Source: Clostridiales bacterium
GTDB taxonomy: Bacteria; Bacillota; Clostridia; Lachnospirales; Lachnospiraceae
Assembly: GCA_029010495.1 (NCBI GenBank)
Contig: JAQXKO010000025.1
Coordinates: 1 to 64,000 of the forward strand
Direction of reading: 5' to 3'
DNA: 64,000 bases
Positions 55,412-64,000 of the stretch are shown piece after piece. The notes beneath the pieces are model-generated. The model had not been told where the DNA came from, made no database searches, and saw only the letters and a program-made list of their open reading frames with translations. A program made the position numbers and the translations under genes. The number at the start of each line of letters is the position of its first letter. Position 1 is the stretch's first letter.

Positions 55412-56389
55412 ATGAAATGGATAAGAATTAGTCTTGAAACCGATTGTGAAAATGAAGCACTAATTGCAGATATGCTTCTTGAGCTTGGGTTTGATGGCGT
55501 TGAAATGATAGATAATGTTCCTTTAAACGAAGCTGACATGGCGAAAATGTTTATTGATATTCCTCCTGAGCTTGATGAAGGAAATAAAACCGCTTTTGTC
55601 AACTGCTATGTGGATCCTGATGTAAATATTGACGAAAAGCTTGACATTATCAAAAACGGTCTTGACGAAATGTCAATGTTTATGGATGTATCCGGGATAA
55701 AAATTACAGTCAGCGATACCGAAGACAAAGACTGGATGAATAACTGGAAGGAATTTTTTAAACCTTTTCGTGTTGATGATAAAATCGTAATTAAGCCTAC
55801 ATGGGAAGAATTATCCGATAAAAAAGATGATGATATTATTATTGAAATAGACCCGGGCTCTGCTTTTGGTACGGGTGCGCATGAAACAACAAAATTATGT
55901 ATACTGGCGCTTAAAAAATATCTTAAAGCACAGGACAGCGTTCTGGATGTCGGATGCGGCAGTGGAATATTGTCAATAGTTGCACGCAAGCTTGGTGCTG
56001 GTGTTATTTTGGCTACTGATATTGATTCGAATGCAGTACAGGTTGCACGAGAAAATTCTCTTATTAATAATATAAAAACCTCATATGATGAAAATATTGT
56101 TGATGATGAGACAATGACATTTATGTGCGGCAATATAATTGATGATAACAGCTTCAGAAATAAAGTCGGTAAAAAGAAATATGATGTGGTCGTTGCAAAT
56201 ATTCTTGCAGATATTATAATGCCTTTGTCTGATGTGATTAAGGATAATCTTAAGGATGGTGGTTTATTTATTACATCAGGCATTCTTTATACAAGAGAAG
56301 AAGATGTAAAGAACAGACTTATTTCAAACGGCTTCGAAATAATTGACGTAATCCGGATGAATGACTGGGTCAGCATAATTGCGCGATAA
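55412..56389 (+). CDS. prmA: Ribosomal protein L11 methyltransferase
   Basis: This 325-residue enzyme trimethylates ribosomal protein L11. An N-terminal substrate-recognition domain (residues 1-100) is followed by DKDWMNNWKEFFKPFRV, DPGSAFGTGAHETTKLCI, the SAM motif VLDVGCGSGILSIVARKLG and the catalytic VANILADII. GGAAGGA precedes the ATG. Placement after dnaJ and before rsmE is a conserved Firmicute order. It ends 11 bases before rsmE. Confidence 0.96.
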   Translation: MKWIRISLETDCENEALIADMLLELGFDGVEMIDNVPLNEADMAKMFIDIPPELDEGNKTAFVNCYVDPDVNIDEKLDIIKNGLDEMSMFMDVSGIKITVSDTEDKDWMNNWKEFFKPFRVDDKIVIKPTWEELSDKKDDDIIIEIDPGSAFGTGAHETTKLCILALKKYLKAQDSVLDVGCGSGILSIVARKLGAGVILATDIDSNAVQVARENSLINNIKTSYDENIVDDETMTFMCGNIIDDNSFRNKVGKKKYDVVVANILADIIMPLSDVIKDNLKDGGLFITSGILYTREEDVKNRLISNGFEIIDVIRMNDWVSIIAR

Positions 56390-56400
56390 CAGAGGTTAAT

Positions 56401-57144
56401 ATGTCCAAATTTTTTGTAAATAATGAATATATAACAGATAGAGAGATATTTATTAAGGGTGATGACGTTAATCATATAAAAAATGTTTTGCGTTTAAAAA
56501 GCGGAGACAGGGTAGATGTTTGTGATGGCGAAGGAATAGAATACAGCTGTGAAATCGTATCTGTTGATAAAGACATGGTACGCCTTTGTATATTGTCAAA
56601 AAACGAAGGAAGTAACGAGTTGTCAGTTAAGGTTACACTTTTTCAGGGTCTTCCTAAGGCAGACAAAATGGAATTGATTATCCAGAAAAATGTGGAACTG
56701 GGGATTTATAATATCATTCCTGTCAATACCTCAAGATGTGTTGTAAAGCTTGGAGATAAGGCCGACAGTAAGGTAAGCCGTTGGCAGAAAATTGCTGAGG
56801 CGGCAGCCAAACAGTCAAAAAGAAATATTATTCCGAAGGTTCTGCCTCCTGTCAGCTTTAAAGAATGTATTGACATGTGCAGAGAATATGATATGATTCT
56901 TATGCCGTATGAAAACGCCCTCGGAATGGAATATTCATCTCATCAGATTGCAAAGGCAGCCGAAGCACAAAAGGTTGGTATTTTTATCGGACCGGAGGGA
57001 GGCTTTTCGGAAGAAGAGGTTTTGGCGGCCCGTGATGCCGGCTTTTCTGTAATTTCTCTCGGAAAACGTATTCTCAGAACTGAAACAGCAGGATTTACAG
57101 CCATGTCACTTATTATGTTTGAAAATGAAAGGATTCGTTCTTAA
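56401..57144 (+). CDS. rsmE: 16S rRNA (uracil1498-N3)-methyltransferase
   Basis: This 247-residue SPOUT-family enzyme methylates U1498 of 16S rRNA. The N-terminal PUA-like domain contains HIKNVLRLKSGDRVDVCDGEG. The knotted SAM site is at IFIGPEGGFSEEEV near residue 195 and LGKRILRTETAGFTAMSLI at the end. GAGG lies before the ATG. The cysteine desulfurase gene begins 2 bases after its stop, so this is one tightly packed run. Confidence 0.96.
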   Translation: MSKFFVNNEYITDREIFIKGDDVNHIKNVLRLKSGDRVDVCDGEGIEYSCEIVSVDKDMVRLCILSKNEGSNELSVKVTLFQGLPKADKMELIIQKNVELGIYNIIPVNTSRCVVKLGDKADSKVSRWQKIAEAAAKQSKRNIIPKVLPPVSFKECIDMCREYDMILMPYENALGMEYSSHQIAKAAEAQKVGIFIGPEGGFSEEEVLAARDAGFSVISLGKRILRTETAGFTAMSLIMFENERIRS

Positions 57145-57146
57145 AT

Positions 57147-58334
57147 ATGAATGTTTATCTTGATAATGCAGCGACAACAAGACTTTCAGAATCGGCCTTC
57201 GGACAGATGAAAAAGGTTTTCTTTGACGATTTCGGAAATCCTTCGTCACTTCACAATAAAGGTCTTGATGCAAAACAGTATATAAAAAAAGCTAAGGAAA
57301 TAATTGCTTCAGATTTAAAATGTGAAGAAAAGGAAATAATATTCACATCAGGCGGTACAGAATCCAATAATCAGGCTATTTTGTCTGTTGCTAGAAATTA
57401 TAAACGAAACGGGAAGCATATAATAACAACTGCATTTGAGCATGCATCAGTTTATAATCCGCTGATAGAGCTTGAAAAGGAAAATTATGAGGTGACATAT
57501 CTTAAGCCTGACAAAAACGGGCAGATATCGTTAGAGTCGGTAAAAGATGCCGTCAGGGAAGATACAATACTATTATCTGTTATGATGGTTAATAACGAGG
57601 TGGGTTCAAAGCTTGATATAAAAGCAATTTCCGAGGCTGCAAAATCCGTAAACAAAAATATAATTGTACATTGTGATGCAATACAGGCATATCCGAAATA
57701 CAGGATTGTCCCTAAAAAGGATGGCATTGATTTACTGAGTGTCAGTGCACACAAATTTCACGGACCAAAGGGATGCGGCTTTCTGTATGTGAGGTCAGGA
57801 GTAAAAGCCGGTCCTATCATTTTTGGAGGCATGCAGCAGCAGAATATGCGTTCGGGAACAGAAAATGTCCCGGGAATCGTCGGGATGGCTTCTGCACTGG
57901 AGGAGTATATCGAAAACAGAGCAGATTATGTAAATCATATGTGGGAACTGAAAACTTATTTTGTAAAAGAAATCAGTAAAATAGACGGCGTTACTGTTAA
58001 TGCGGTATATTCCGACAGGGAGGATTTGCCTTTAGAGGATAGAATCAGACTGAGTGCTCCTCATATTATAAGCGTAAGCTTTCCGAAAATCAGAAGCGAG
58101 GTATTTCTCCATGCACTCGAACAGGCAGGCATATATGTTTCGAGCGGGTCTGCATGTTCATCAAATCATCCTGCCATAAGCGGCAGCCTGAAAGCTATTA
58201 ATGTTGCAAATGAATATCTGGAGTCGACATTAAGATTCAGTTTAACATATTCTACAACACTGAAGGAAATAGAATATACAATTGACAGGATTAAAGAATT
58301 GCTTCCTATATATTCAAAATTTATAAAAAAATAA
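57147..58334 (+). CDS. NifS/IscS-like cysteine desulfurase
   Basis: This 395-residue PLP enzyme takes sulfur from cysteine as an enzyme persulfide. The N-terminal VYLDNAATTRLS, the FTSGGTESNNQA segment, PLP lysine K203 in SAHKFHGPKGCG and catalytic Cys337 in SSGSACSSNHP are all present. It lacks the CPS motif context of IscS-ISC operons. thiI is the next gene, and in Bacillus such a pair (NifZ-ThiI) supplies sulfur for 4-thiouridine in tRNA; that role is inferred here. It has only a weak ribosome binding site and is coupled to rsmE. Confidence 0.93.
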   Translation: MNVYLDNAATTRLSESAFGQMKKVFFDDFGNPSSLHNKGLDAKQYIKKAKEIIASDLKCEEKEIIFTSGGTESNNQAILSVARNYKRNGKHIITTAFEHASVYNPLIELEKENYEVTYLKPDKNGQISLESVKDAVREDTILLSVMMVNNEVGSKLDIKAISEAAKSVNKNIIVHCDAIQAYPKYRIVPKKDGIDLLSVSAHKFHGPKGCGFLYVRSGVKAGPIIFGGMQQQNMRSGTENVPGIVGMASALEEYIENRADYVNHMWELKTYFVKEISKIDGVTVNAVYSDREDLPLEDRIRLSAPHIISVSFPKIRSEVFLHALEQAGIYVSSGSACSSNHPAISGSLKAINVANEYLESTLRFSLTYSTTLKEIEYTIDRIKELLPIYSKFIKK

Positions 58335-58351
58335 TCCTGAAAGGAAAAAAT

Positions 58352-59527
58352 ATGTACAAAGCTTTTTTAATTAAATATTCAGAAATAGGTCTGAAGGGAA
58401 AGAACAGAAGTTACTTTGAGGGATGCCTTGTAACCCGTATCAGAAATGTATTGTCAAAGTTAGGCGACTATCAGATATATCGTGAGCAGGGACGTGTGTT
58501 CGTGATGTGTCCCGATGATTATGATTATGACGATACTGTTGAGGCTCTTTCGACAGTATTCGGTATTGCGGGATATGCGCCTGTATTTGTTGTTGATTCT
58601 ACAAAATGGGAGGATGTAACTGAGGGTGCAATCAATTATGTCAATAAATATTTTGACAAACATGATTTTACTTTTAAGATTTTTTGTAAAAGGGGCGACA
58701 AAGGCTATTTTAAACAAAGCCCTGAAATTTGTGCAGATGTCGGAGAAGTATTATTAAATGCATTTCCAAAGCTCAAGGTAGATGTTCATAATCCCGAAAA
58801 GAAAATTACGGTTGAAATAAGGAATAAAACATATATTTATTCCGACTGCCTGCCGGGACCGGGAGGTATGCCGGTAGGATGCAACGGAAAGGCTATGCTT
58901 CTTTTGTCAGGCGGTATAGATTCTCCGGTTGCAGGATATATGATTTCAAAGAGAGGCGTATCAATTGACGCAACATATTTTCATGCACCGCCGTATACAA
59001 GTGATCATGCAAAGCAGAAGGTTATAGACCTTGCAAGGATTATCAGTAGATATACAGGACCAATTAATCTTCATATTGTTAATTTCACTGACATACAGAT
59101 GTATATTTATGAAAAGTGTCCTCATGAGGAATTAACAATAATTATGAGAAGATATATGATGAGAATTGCTGAGACAATTGCAAACCGCAGCGGTGCAATT
59201 GCTCTTGTGACGGGTGAAAGTATCGGACAGGTTGCCAGTCAGACAATGCAGTCTCTCAATTGTACAAATGCAGTCTGTGAAATGCCTGTATTTCGTCCGT
59301 TAATCGGATTCGATAAGAGTGAAATAATTAAAATTTCAGAAAAAATAAAGACATTTGAAACAAGTATCCTTCCGTATGAGGATTGTTGTACAACCTTCGT
59401 TGCTGAGCATCCGGTAACAAAGCCGGTTCTTTCAATAATTGAAAAAAGTGAAAAGCGCTTAAGTGAAAAGATTGATGAGATGGTAGATACTGCGCTTAAT
59501 ACAAGAGAAGTGATTTTGATTAAATAA
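58352..59527 (+). CDS. thiI: tRNA 4-thiouridine synthetase ThiI
   Basis: This 391-residue enzyme adenylates U8 of tRNA and inserts sulfur. It has an N-terminal ferredoxin-like part (KYSEIGLKGKNRSYFE), a THUMP domain and an adenylating domain with PP-loop LLLSGGIDSPVAGYM near residue 183, plus the CxxC-lacking C-terminus. At 391 residues it has no rhodanese extension, so sulfur must come directly from a partner, presumably the adjacent cysteine desulfurase. AAGGA precedes the ATG, and a terminator follows. Confidence 0.95.
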   Translation: MYKAFLIKYSEIGLKGKNRSYFEGCLVTRIRNVLSKLGDYQIYREQGRVFVMCPDDYDYDDTVEALSTVFGIAGYAPVFVVDSTKWEDVTEGAINYVNKYFDKHDFTFKIFCKRGDKGYFKQSPEICADVGEVLLNAFPKLKVDVHNPEKKITVEIRNKTYIYSDCLPGPGGMPVGCNGKAMLLLSGGIDSPVAGYMISKRGVSIDATYFHAPPYTSDHAKQKVIDLARIISRYTGPINLHIVNFTDIQMYIYEKCPHEELTIIMRRYMMRIAETIANRSGAIALVTGESIGQVASQTMQSLNCTNAVCEMPVFRPLIGFDKSEIIKISEKIKTFETSILPYEDCCTTFVAEHPVTKPVLSIIEKSEKRLSEKIDEMVDTALNTREVILIK

Positions 59528-59541
59528 ATCGGATGAATTAT

Positions 59542-59572
59542 AAAATCAGGTACATGTGTGCCTGATTTTATA
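59542..59572 (+). terminator. Terminator of thiI
   Basis: Arms AAAATCAGG (59542-59550) and CCTGATTTT (59561-59569) form a 9-bp stem. It ends the plus-strand run that began at prmA. Confidence 0.75.
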
Positions 59573-59590
59573 TAAGTTGTCTGAAACAAA

Positions 59591-59618
59591 AAAGAGTGTC
59601 CCGCATGGAACACTCTTT
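59591..59618 (-). terminator. Terminator of the HPr-like gene
   Basis: Arms AAAGAGTGT (59591-59599) and ACACTCTTT (59610-59618), read on the minus strand, are followed by a T-run. Confidence 0.8.
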
Positions 59619-59636
59619 AATCAGTTGAAGTAAAAA

Positions 59637-59870
59637 TTACTCAGCAATATATGGCTTTAATGTTTCAAGAATCTTTGCAGTATCTTCCGTGCCATGAATG
59701 TTAAGAGTAATTGGCTTTGATAAGTCAAGGCTGAAAATACCCATAATAGACTTAGCATCAATAACATATCTGCCGGAGATTAAATCAAAGTCAGAATCGA
59801 ATTTAACAATATCATTTACAAAACTCTTAACCTTATCAATAGAGTTGAGCATAATCTGTACTGTTGCCAT
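59637..59870 (-). CDS. HPr-like protein lacking the phospho-accepting histidine
   Basis: This 77-residue protein has the length and pattern of PTS phosphocarrier HPr, especially DAKSIMGIFSLDL (Ser41 corresponds to regulatory Ser46) and the C-terminal helix. The GLHARPA active-site segment is replaced by LNSIDKVKSF, and alignment places Ser10 where His15 should be; the only histidine is near the C-terminus. It therefore cannot carry PTS phosphate. Bacillus Crh is a comparable HPr paralogue without His15 that acts with CcpA. Whether Ser41 is phosphorylated is unknown. GGAGG precedes the ATG, and it has its own promoter and terminator. Confidence 0.85.
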   Translation of the reverse strand: MATVQIMLNSIDKVKSFVNDIVKFDSDFDLISGRYVIDAKSIMGIFSLDLSKPITLNIHGTEDTAKILETLKPYIAE

Positions 59871-59903
59871 AAGTAATTCCTCCTAAATAAATAGTCTATA
59901 ATT

Positions 59904-59932
59904 ATTTTACTTTTTTATGGTCTAAATGTCAA
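59904..59932 (-). promoter_or_regulatory. Sigma-A promoter of the HPr-like gene
   Basis: On the minus strand TTGACA (59927-59932) and TAAAAT (59904-59909) are spaced by 17 bases. Confidence 0.7.
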
Positions 59933-59981
59933 TATATACGGAGTGAAAATTATATAAAATAATCGTAAAAGAGAGTAATTT

Positions 59982-61343
59982 ATGAATAATAATTTATTAA
60001 ATAAAAAAGTTGCATTTTTATCACTCGGATGCAAGGTGAATTCATATGAAACAGAAGCGATAAAAGAGCAGTTTACCGGCTATGGTTCGATAGTGGTTGA
60101 TTTTGAAGATGTCGCTGATATTTATGTCGTGAATACCTGCACTGTTACAAATATTGCTGACCGTAAGTCACGTCAGATGCTTCACAAGGCGCGTAACCAT
60201 AATCCGTCGGCACTTATAGTGGCTACAGGCTGTTATGTTCAGGAAAGCCACGAAAAGCTGCTGGAAGAGGGCGGAGTTAATCTTTTAATCGGCAATCGTA
60301 TCAAAGGCAGGATTGCAGAATACGTAAATTCATATATTGATGATAATAGCAGTGATACTATAGTAAAAATGGCGGAGGATTTAAATGAATATGAAAATCT
60401 TCTTCATGTAAATAATTATGAGAGAACAAGAGCTGATATTAAAATACAGGACGGATGTAATCAGTTCTGCTCCTACTGTATTATTCCTTATGCGCGAGGC
60501 CGCATCAGTTCAAGGCATGAGGGAGATATAATAAATGAGGTTGAGGGCTTGGTTAAGAGAGGCTATAAAGAGGTTGTATTAACAGGTATTCATATATCAA
60601 GTTACGGCTTTGATGATTTAAGCGCCGGTGAAAAACAATCCTTACAGACAGTATCCGGCAGAATTCCGCTTATTGAACTGCTTGAAAAGCTAAGCTTAAT
60701 TGAAGGATTATTGCGTATCAGACTAGGCTCTTTAGAACCGAGAATTGTTACTGAGGAATTTGTTGCACGGTTATCTGAACTAAACAAGGTATGTCCTCAT
60801 TTTCATTTGTCACTGCAGAGCGGATGTGACACTGTTCTTTTGAGAATGAACAGAAAATATAATACCTCACAATATAAAGAGGCAGTAGAGCTGTTAAGGC
60901 GTTATTACTATAAGCCGTCCGTTACAACTGATGTTATCACCGGATTCCCGGGTGAAACGGAGAAGGAGTTTAATATTACATGTGATTTCTGCAGAAGCAT
61001 TGCCTTTAGTGATATGCACATCTTCCCATATTCGAAGCGTGAAGGTACAAAGGCAGCTGCCATGGATGGACAGCTTGACAACAAAACAAAGCAAAGCAGG
61101 GGTAAAAAGCTGTCAAACCTCATGGAAATATATAAAAATGTATATGAAGAGGGTTTTGAGAGCGAGTTAAAGGATATACTTATAGAAGAATGTTTTGAAA
61201 AAGACGGGAAAACATATGTCACAGGTCACACAACGGAGTATGTAAAGGTGGTATGCGAGGGCAATGTTGAGGAAATTAACAGTTTAGTAACTGTTACTAT
61301 GTCAAAGGAACGTTTCGGGAAGTGTATTTTGGGCTTTAGATAG
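59982..61343 (+). CDS. mtaB: tRNA t6A37 methylthiotransferase MtaB
   Basis: This 453-residue radical SAM enzyme adds a methylthio group to t6A37 of tRNA. The N-terminal [4Fe-4S] domain contains LGCKVNSYE, NTCTVT and TGCYVQ (three Cys ligands). The radical SAM motif is CNQFCSYCIIPYARG near residue 154, and a C-terminal TRAM domain follows. LGCKVN and length distinguish MtaB from MiaB and RimO. The promoter is not clear; a GAGAG site precedes the ATG. Confidence 0.95.
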   Translation: MNNNLLNKKVAFLSLGCKVNSYETEAIKEQFTGYGSIVVDFEDVADIYVVNTCTVTNIADRKSRQMLHKARNHNPSALIVATGCYVQESHEKLLEEGGVNLLIGNRIKGRIAEYVNSYIDDNSSDTIVKMAEDLNEYENLLHVNNYERTRADIKIQDGCNQFCSYCIIPYARGRISSRHEGDIINEVEGLVKRGYKEVVLTGIHISSYGFDDLSAGEKQSLQTVSGRIPLIELLEKLSLIEGLLRIRLGSLEPRIVTEEFVARLSELNKVCPHFHLSLQSGCDTVLLRMNRKYNTSQYKEAVELLRRYYYKPSVTTDVITGFPGETEKEFNITCDFCRSIAFSDMHIFPYSKREGTKAAAMDGQLDNKTKQSRGKKLSNLMEIYKNVYEEGFESELKDILIEECFEKDGKTYVTGHTTEYVKVVCEGNVEEINSLVTVTMSKERFGKCILGFR

Positions 61344-61352
61344 AAAAATACA

Positions 61353-61381
61353 TTGATATTTACTTTATAAAATGATAAAAT
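61353..61381 (+). promoter_or_regulatory. Sigma-A promoter of ireB-ruvX
   Basis: TTGATA (61353-61358) and TAAAAT (61376-61381) are spaced by 17 bases, 49 bases before the ireB ATG. Confidence 0.65.
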
Positions 61382-61430
61382 AAAAGCATGGTGGTTCACT
61401 ATGTATTTTAGGTATTTTTTTGGAGGAAAC

Positions 61431-61679
61431 ATGGCTACACAATATTTTCAGGTAGAAAAAAGAGACGATCATTATGTTAAAAATATTATTTCAACAGTCT
61501 ATGTTGCACTTGTTGAGAAAGGATATAATCCGGTTAGTCAGATAGTAGGCTACCTTATGAGCGGAGACCCTACATATATTACGAGCCATATGGGTGCGCG
61601 AAATCTTATTGCAAAGGTTGAACGTGATGAAATTATTGAAACACTTTTAAAGGACTATATAAAGGTTAATTTATCATAA
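61431..61679 (+). CDS. ireB: IreB-family regulatory phosphoprotein
   Basis: This 82-residue protein matches the UPF0297/IreB family: [38 protein letters not shown] is the conserved core. In Enterococcus, IreB is phosphorylated by the kinase IreK and lowers cephalosporin resistance; here that role is only inferred. The ATG at 61431 follows TGGAGG, so an earlier in-frame ATG at 61401 is rejected. ireB, ruvX and a DUF1292 gene form a conserved Firmicute trio. Confidence 0.93.
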   Translation: MATQYFQVEKRDDHYVKNIISTVYVALVEKGYNPVSQIVGYLMSGDPTYITSHMGARNLIAKVERDEIIETLLKDYIKVNLS

Positions 61680-61760
61680 ATAACGGGTAAGCATAAGCCT
61701 TTGTATATTTTGTACGTTTTTTACGTTCAGACATAATATTGAATGTATGAGGATAAATTT

Positions 61761-62225
61761 ATGATTAGAATTATGGGTCTTGATTTCGGCTCTGTAACTG
61801 TAGGTGTGGCACTTAGTGACCCATTGCTCCTTACTGCTCAGGGCCTGGAGACGATAAGACGCAAGCATGAAACAAAGCTTAGACAGACACTGCAGAGAAT
61901 TGAAGAAATTATTAAAGAATATAACGTTAATGTTATCGTTCTTGGGTATCCGAAGAATCTTGATAATTCTATAGGAATAAGGGCAAGGAAAACAGAAGAA
62001 TTTGCGGAAACAATAAAGAGACGTACGGCCTTACCTGTAATATTGTGGGACGAACGTCTTACAACTGTGTCTGCTCATAATTATCTTAATGAGGCCGGAC
62101 TTGATTATCAGGAAAAAAATAAGGTTGTAGATACTGTTGCAGCAGGCATTATTTTACAATCGTATCTTGATTATCTTGCAAATCATCCGGATGACAAAGC
62201 AAACCTTGAAAAGAATCTTGACTGA
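61761..62225 (+). CDS. ruvX: Putative Holliday junction resolvase (YqgF/RuvX)
   Basis: This 154-residue RNase-H-fold nuclease has [19 protein letters not shown] with a catalytic Asp near residue 7, [13 protein letters not shown], the WDERLTT acidic motif and [15 protein letters not shown] at the end. YqgF proteins also mature the 5' end of 16S rRNA. The ATG at 61761 is chosen because GAGG lies eight bases upstream, inside a longer frame beginning 61743. It follows ireB in the same unit. Confidence 0.93.
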   Translation: MIRIMGLDFGSVTVGVALSDPLLLTAQGLETIRRKHETKLRQTLQRIEEIIKEYNVNVIVLGYPKNLDNSIGIRARKTEEFAETIKRRTALPVILWDERLTTVSAHNYLNEAGLDYQEKNKVVDTVAAGIILQSYLDYLANHPDDKANLEKNLD

Positions 62226-62246
62226 AAGATGAAATGAGGGATTATT

Positions 62247-62507
62247 ATGGAAGAAAATATTATTTTTACTACCGAAGACGGTGAAAAAATAGGTTTTAAA
62301 TTAGTTGAAGAATTTAAACTTAACGGAGCATCATATCTGCTTGTCGAAGATACAAAAGCAAGTGAAGACGAAGATAATGCATATATTTTAAAAGTCGTCA
62401 AGAATGATAATGATGAAATGATATATGAAATGGTATATGATGATAACGAGCTTAGTATTATATCTGATTATTTAAATGACATTCTTGACGACATTTACAT
62501 AGAATAA
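62247..62507 (+). CDS. DUF1292-family acidic protein
   Basis: This 86-residue, strongly acidic protein fits DUF1292 (YrzB-like): FTTEDGEKIGFKLVEEFKLNGASYLLV, then EDEDNAYILKVV and a C-terminal acidic helix. It has no catalytic motif and its role is unknown. It lies 21 bases after ruvX with a GAGG site, in the normal ireB-ruvX-DUF1292 order, and is followed 20 bases later by the RNase J gene. Confidence 0.9.
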   Translation: MEENIIFTTEDGEKIGFKLVEEFKLNGASYLLVEDTKASEDEDNAYILKVVKNDNDEMIYEMVYDDNELSIISDYLNDILDDIYIE

Positions 62508-62527
62508 ATGAAATGGAGTTATTTGAA

Positions 62528-64000
62528 ATGGGACAGAGTTTGAAAATCATTCCGCTTGGGGGATTGGAGCAGATCGGAATGAATATTACAGCATTCGAAT
62601 ACGGTGATTCAATCGTAGTCGTTGACTGTGGATTGGCTTTTCCTGATGATGATATGTTGGGAATTGACCTTGTAATACCGAATATTACTTACCTTAAGGA
62701 TAATATTAACAAGGTAAAGGGTTTTTTTATAACACATGGTCATGAAGACCATATAGGCGCTCTGCCTTATATTTTAAGGGAAATTGATGTGCCTGTATAT
62801 GGTACAAAGCTTACAAACGGAATTATCAGGAATAAACTTGTTGAGTTTCAGCTTAGTGAAACAACGAGGCTTTTCGATGTTTCCTTCGGTGATGTTATTG
62901 ATGCAGGAGAATTGAAGGTTGAATTTATAAAAACCAACCACAGTATATCCGATGCGGCCGCACTTGCAATTACATCACCTGCAGGTGTTGTGATTCATAC
63001 AGGTGATTTTAAGGTTGATTTTACTCCTGTATATGGTGATGCAATTGACCTTCAGCGCTTTGGCGAGCTTGGACGTAAAGGCGTGCTCGCACTGTTAAGT
63101 GACAGTACAAATGCATTAAAGCCGGGCATGACGATGTCCGAAAAGACGGTCGGTCATACATTTGATACTATTTTTCATGAGGCTGCCGACAGCAGAATTA
63201 TTATTGCCACCTTTGCATCAAATGTTGACAGAGTCCAGCAGATAATTAATTCCGCAGCAAAATTTGACAGAAAGGTGGCAATAGAAGGACGCAGTATGGT
63301 AAGCTATATCTCCACTGCGGCATCACTTGGATATTTATCCCTTCCCGACAATATTCTTATTACTGCTGAAGAAATGCATCTGTATCCAAACAGCCGTCTT
63401 GTAATTATTACAACAGGCTCTCAGGGAGAATCAATGGCTGCATTATCAAGAATTGCAGCAAATCTTCATAAAAAGGTATCTATTGTTCCGGGAGATACGG
63501 TTATATTCAGCTCTACACCTATTCCCGGAAATGAAAAGAATGTATCAAGGGTTATTAATGAGCTTTCAATGCAGGGCGCCAAGGTTATTTTCCAGGATAC
63601 TCATGTGTCGGGACATGCCTGTCAGGACGAATTAAAAATCATATATTCACTCCTTAAACCAAAGTATGCAATACCGGTTCACGGAGAATTCAGACAACGA
63701 AGCGCCAATCGCGAGCTTGCAATCAGTCTGGGAATGAAAAAGGAAAACGTTCTTCTTCTTAAATCAGGAGATGTATTAAGCATCAGTGAAGATGAAGCCG
63801 TAGTAACTGAACGTGTTCCGGCAGGGCCTGTATTTGTAGATGGTCTGGGTGTGGGTGATGTTGGTAATGTTGTTATAAGGGACAGACAATATCTTTCGGA
63901 AAACGGTCTGGTAATAGTATCTCTTGCCGTGTATTATGATGACGGTGAAATTGTGGCGGGACCTGATATTATTACAAAGGGCTTCGTATACCAGAAGGAA
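62528..64000 (+). CDS. Ribonuclease J, 3' end beyond the window
   Basis: The first 491 codons of a metallo-beta-lactamase/beta-CASP ribonuclease are present, of about 555 in the family. Translation from the ATG at 62528 gives LKIIPLGGLEQIGMN, the metal motif THGHEDHIGA near residue 75, HTGDFK and SDSTNA, then the beta-CASP motifs TGSQGE and DTHVSGHA and PVHGEFR. RNase J degrades and matures mRNA by 5'-3' exonuclease and endonuclease action. J1 and J2 types cannot be separated with certainty. A GGAG site lies nine bases before the start, and it probably shares the ireB transcript. Confidence 0.95.
   Translation, partial: MGQSLKIIPLGGLEQIGMNITAFEYGDSIVVVDCGLAFPDDDMLGIDLVIPNITYLKDNINKVKGFFITHGHEDHIGALPYILREIDVPVYGTKLTNGIIRNKLVEFQLSETTRLFDVSFGDVIDAGELKVEFIKTNHSISDAAALAITSPAGVVIHTGDFKVDFTPVYGDAIDLQRFGELGRKGVLALLSDSTNALKPGMTMSEKTVGHTFDTIFHEAADSRIIIATFASNVDRVQQIINSAAKFDRKVAIEGRSMVSYISTAASLGYLSLPDNILITAEEMHLYPNSRLVIITTGSQGESMAALSRIAANLHKKVSIVPGDTVIFSSTPIPGNEKNVSRVINELSMQGAKVIFQDTHVSGHACQDELKIIYSLLKPKYAIPVHGEFRQRSANRELAISLGMKKENVLLLKSGDVLSISEDEAVVTERVPAGPVFVDGLGVGDVGNVVIRDRQYLSENGLVIVSLAVYYDDGEIVAGPDIITKGFVYQKE

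Overview
The window is a gene-dense chromosomal stretch of a low-GC, endospore-forming Firmicute. The likely source is Clostridia, family Lachnospiraceae or a close relative; this is inferred from gene content and codon use, not from a marker-gene search. Supporting signs are gpr and spoIIP, the gpr-spoIIP-lepA-hemW-hrcA-grpE-dnaK-dnaJ-prmA-rsmE order, a CIRCE operator, strong GGAGG-type ribosome binding sites with several TTG starts, sigma-A promoters of the TTGACA-N17-TATAAT type, and fermentative functions such as indolepyruvate:ferredoxin oxidoreductase and a 2-hydroxyacyl-CoA-dehydratase-activase-like protein. There are no CRISPR arrays, insertion sequences or prophage genes.

Layout. 1-1.85 kb: ferrous-iron uptake (feoB, cut by the window edge; feoA), each preceded by the same GTTAG-N6-CTAAC operator, then a broken rhodanese gene. 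1.9-3.9 kb: a two-gene operon of a NifU-like scaffold protein and a GGGtGRT-family protein, both without a known function, with a palindrome at the start of the transcript and a structured trailer. 4-5.4 kb: a lone class B sortase. 5.4-9.7 kb: a giant activase-like ATPase without its dehydratase. 9.9-13.4 kb: pyrK-pyrD-pyrE-queA. 13.5-28.3 kb: arginine biosynthesis in three blocks (argH; argG with rlmI; argCJBD with its own promoter, leader and terminator), interleaved with iorAB, a PHP phosphoesterase, a HEAT-methyltransferase fusion, a phosphopantetheinyl transferase and maf.

28.4-29.9 kb is an accessory patch: a decayed helix-turn-helix gene, a Thr/Pro-repeat lipoprotein and a tiny membrane ORF that ends inside a terminator. 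30-40.7 kb is a long, tightly packed operon in which the DNA-uptake genes comEA and comEC enclose a PhoB-type two-component system, a MoxR/DUF58/transglutaminase module and a GerMN lipoprotein. 40.8-43.5 kb: pssA-psd-holA and tRNA-Ser(CGA). 43.5-44.8 kb: an isolated GH43 glycosidase. 45-57 kb: rpsT, gpr, spoIIP, lepA, hemW, the heat-shock operon hrcA-grpE-dnaK-dnaJ and the methyltransferases prmA and rsmE. 57-59.5 kb: a cysteine desulfurase with thiI. 59.6 kb: an HPr-like protein lacking the phospho-accepting histidine. 60-64 kb: mtaB, ireB-ruvX-DUF1292 and RNase J, which runs off the end.

No single clear-cut new system is present. The best candidates for undescribed biology are the NifU-like/GGGtGRT operon with its palindrome, the competence-nested two-component/transglutaminase/GerMN operon, the orphan giant activase, the histidine-less HPr, and the HEAT-methyltransferase fusion.
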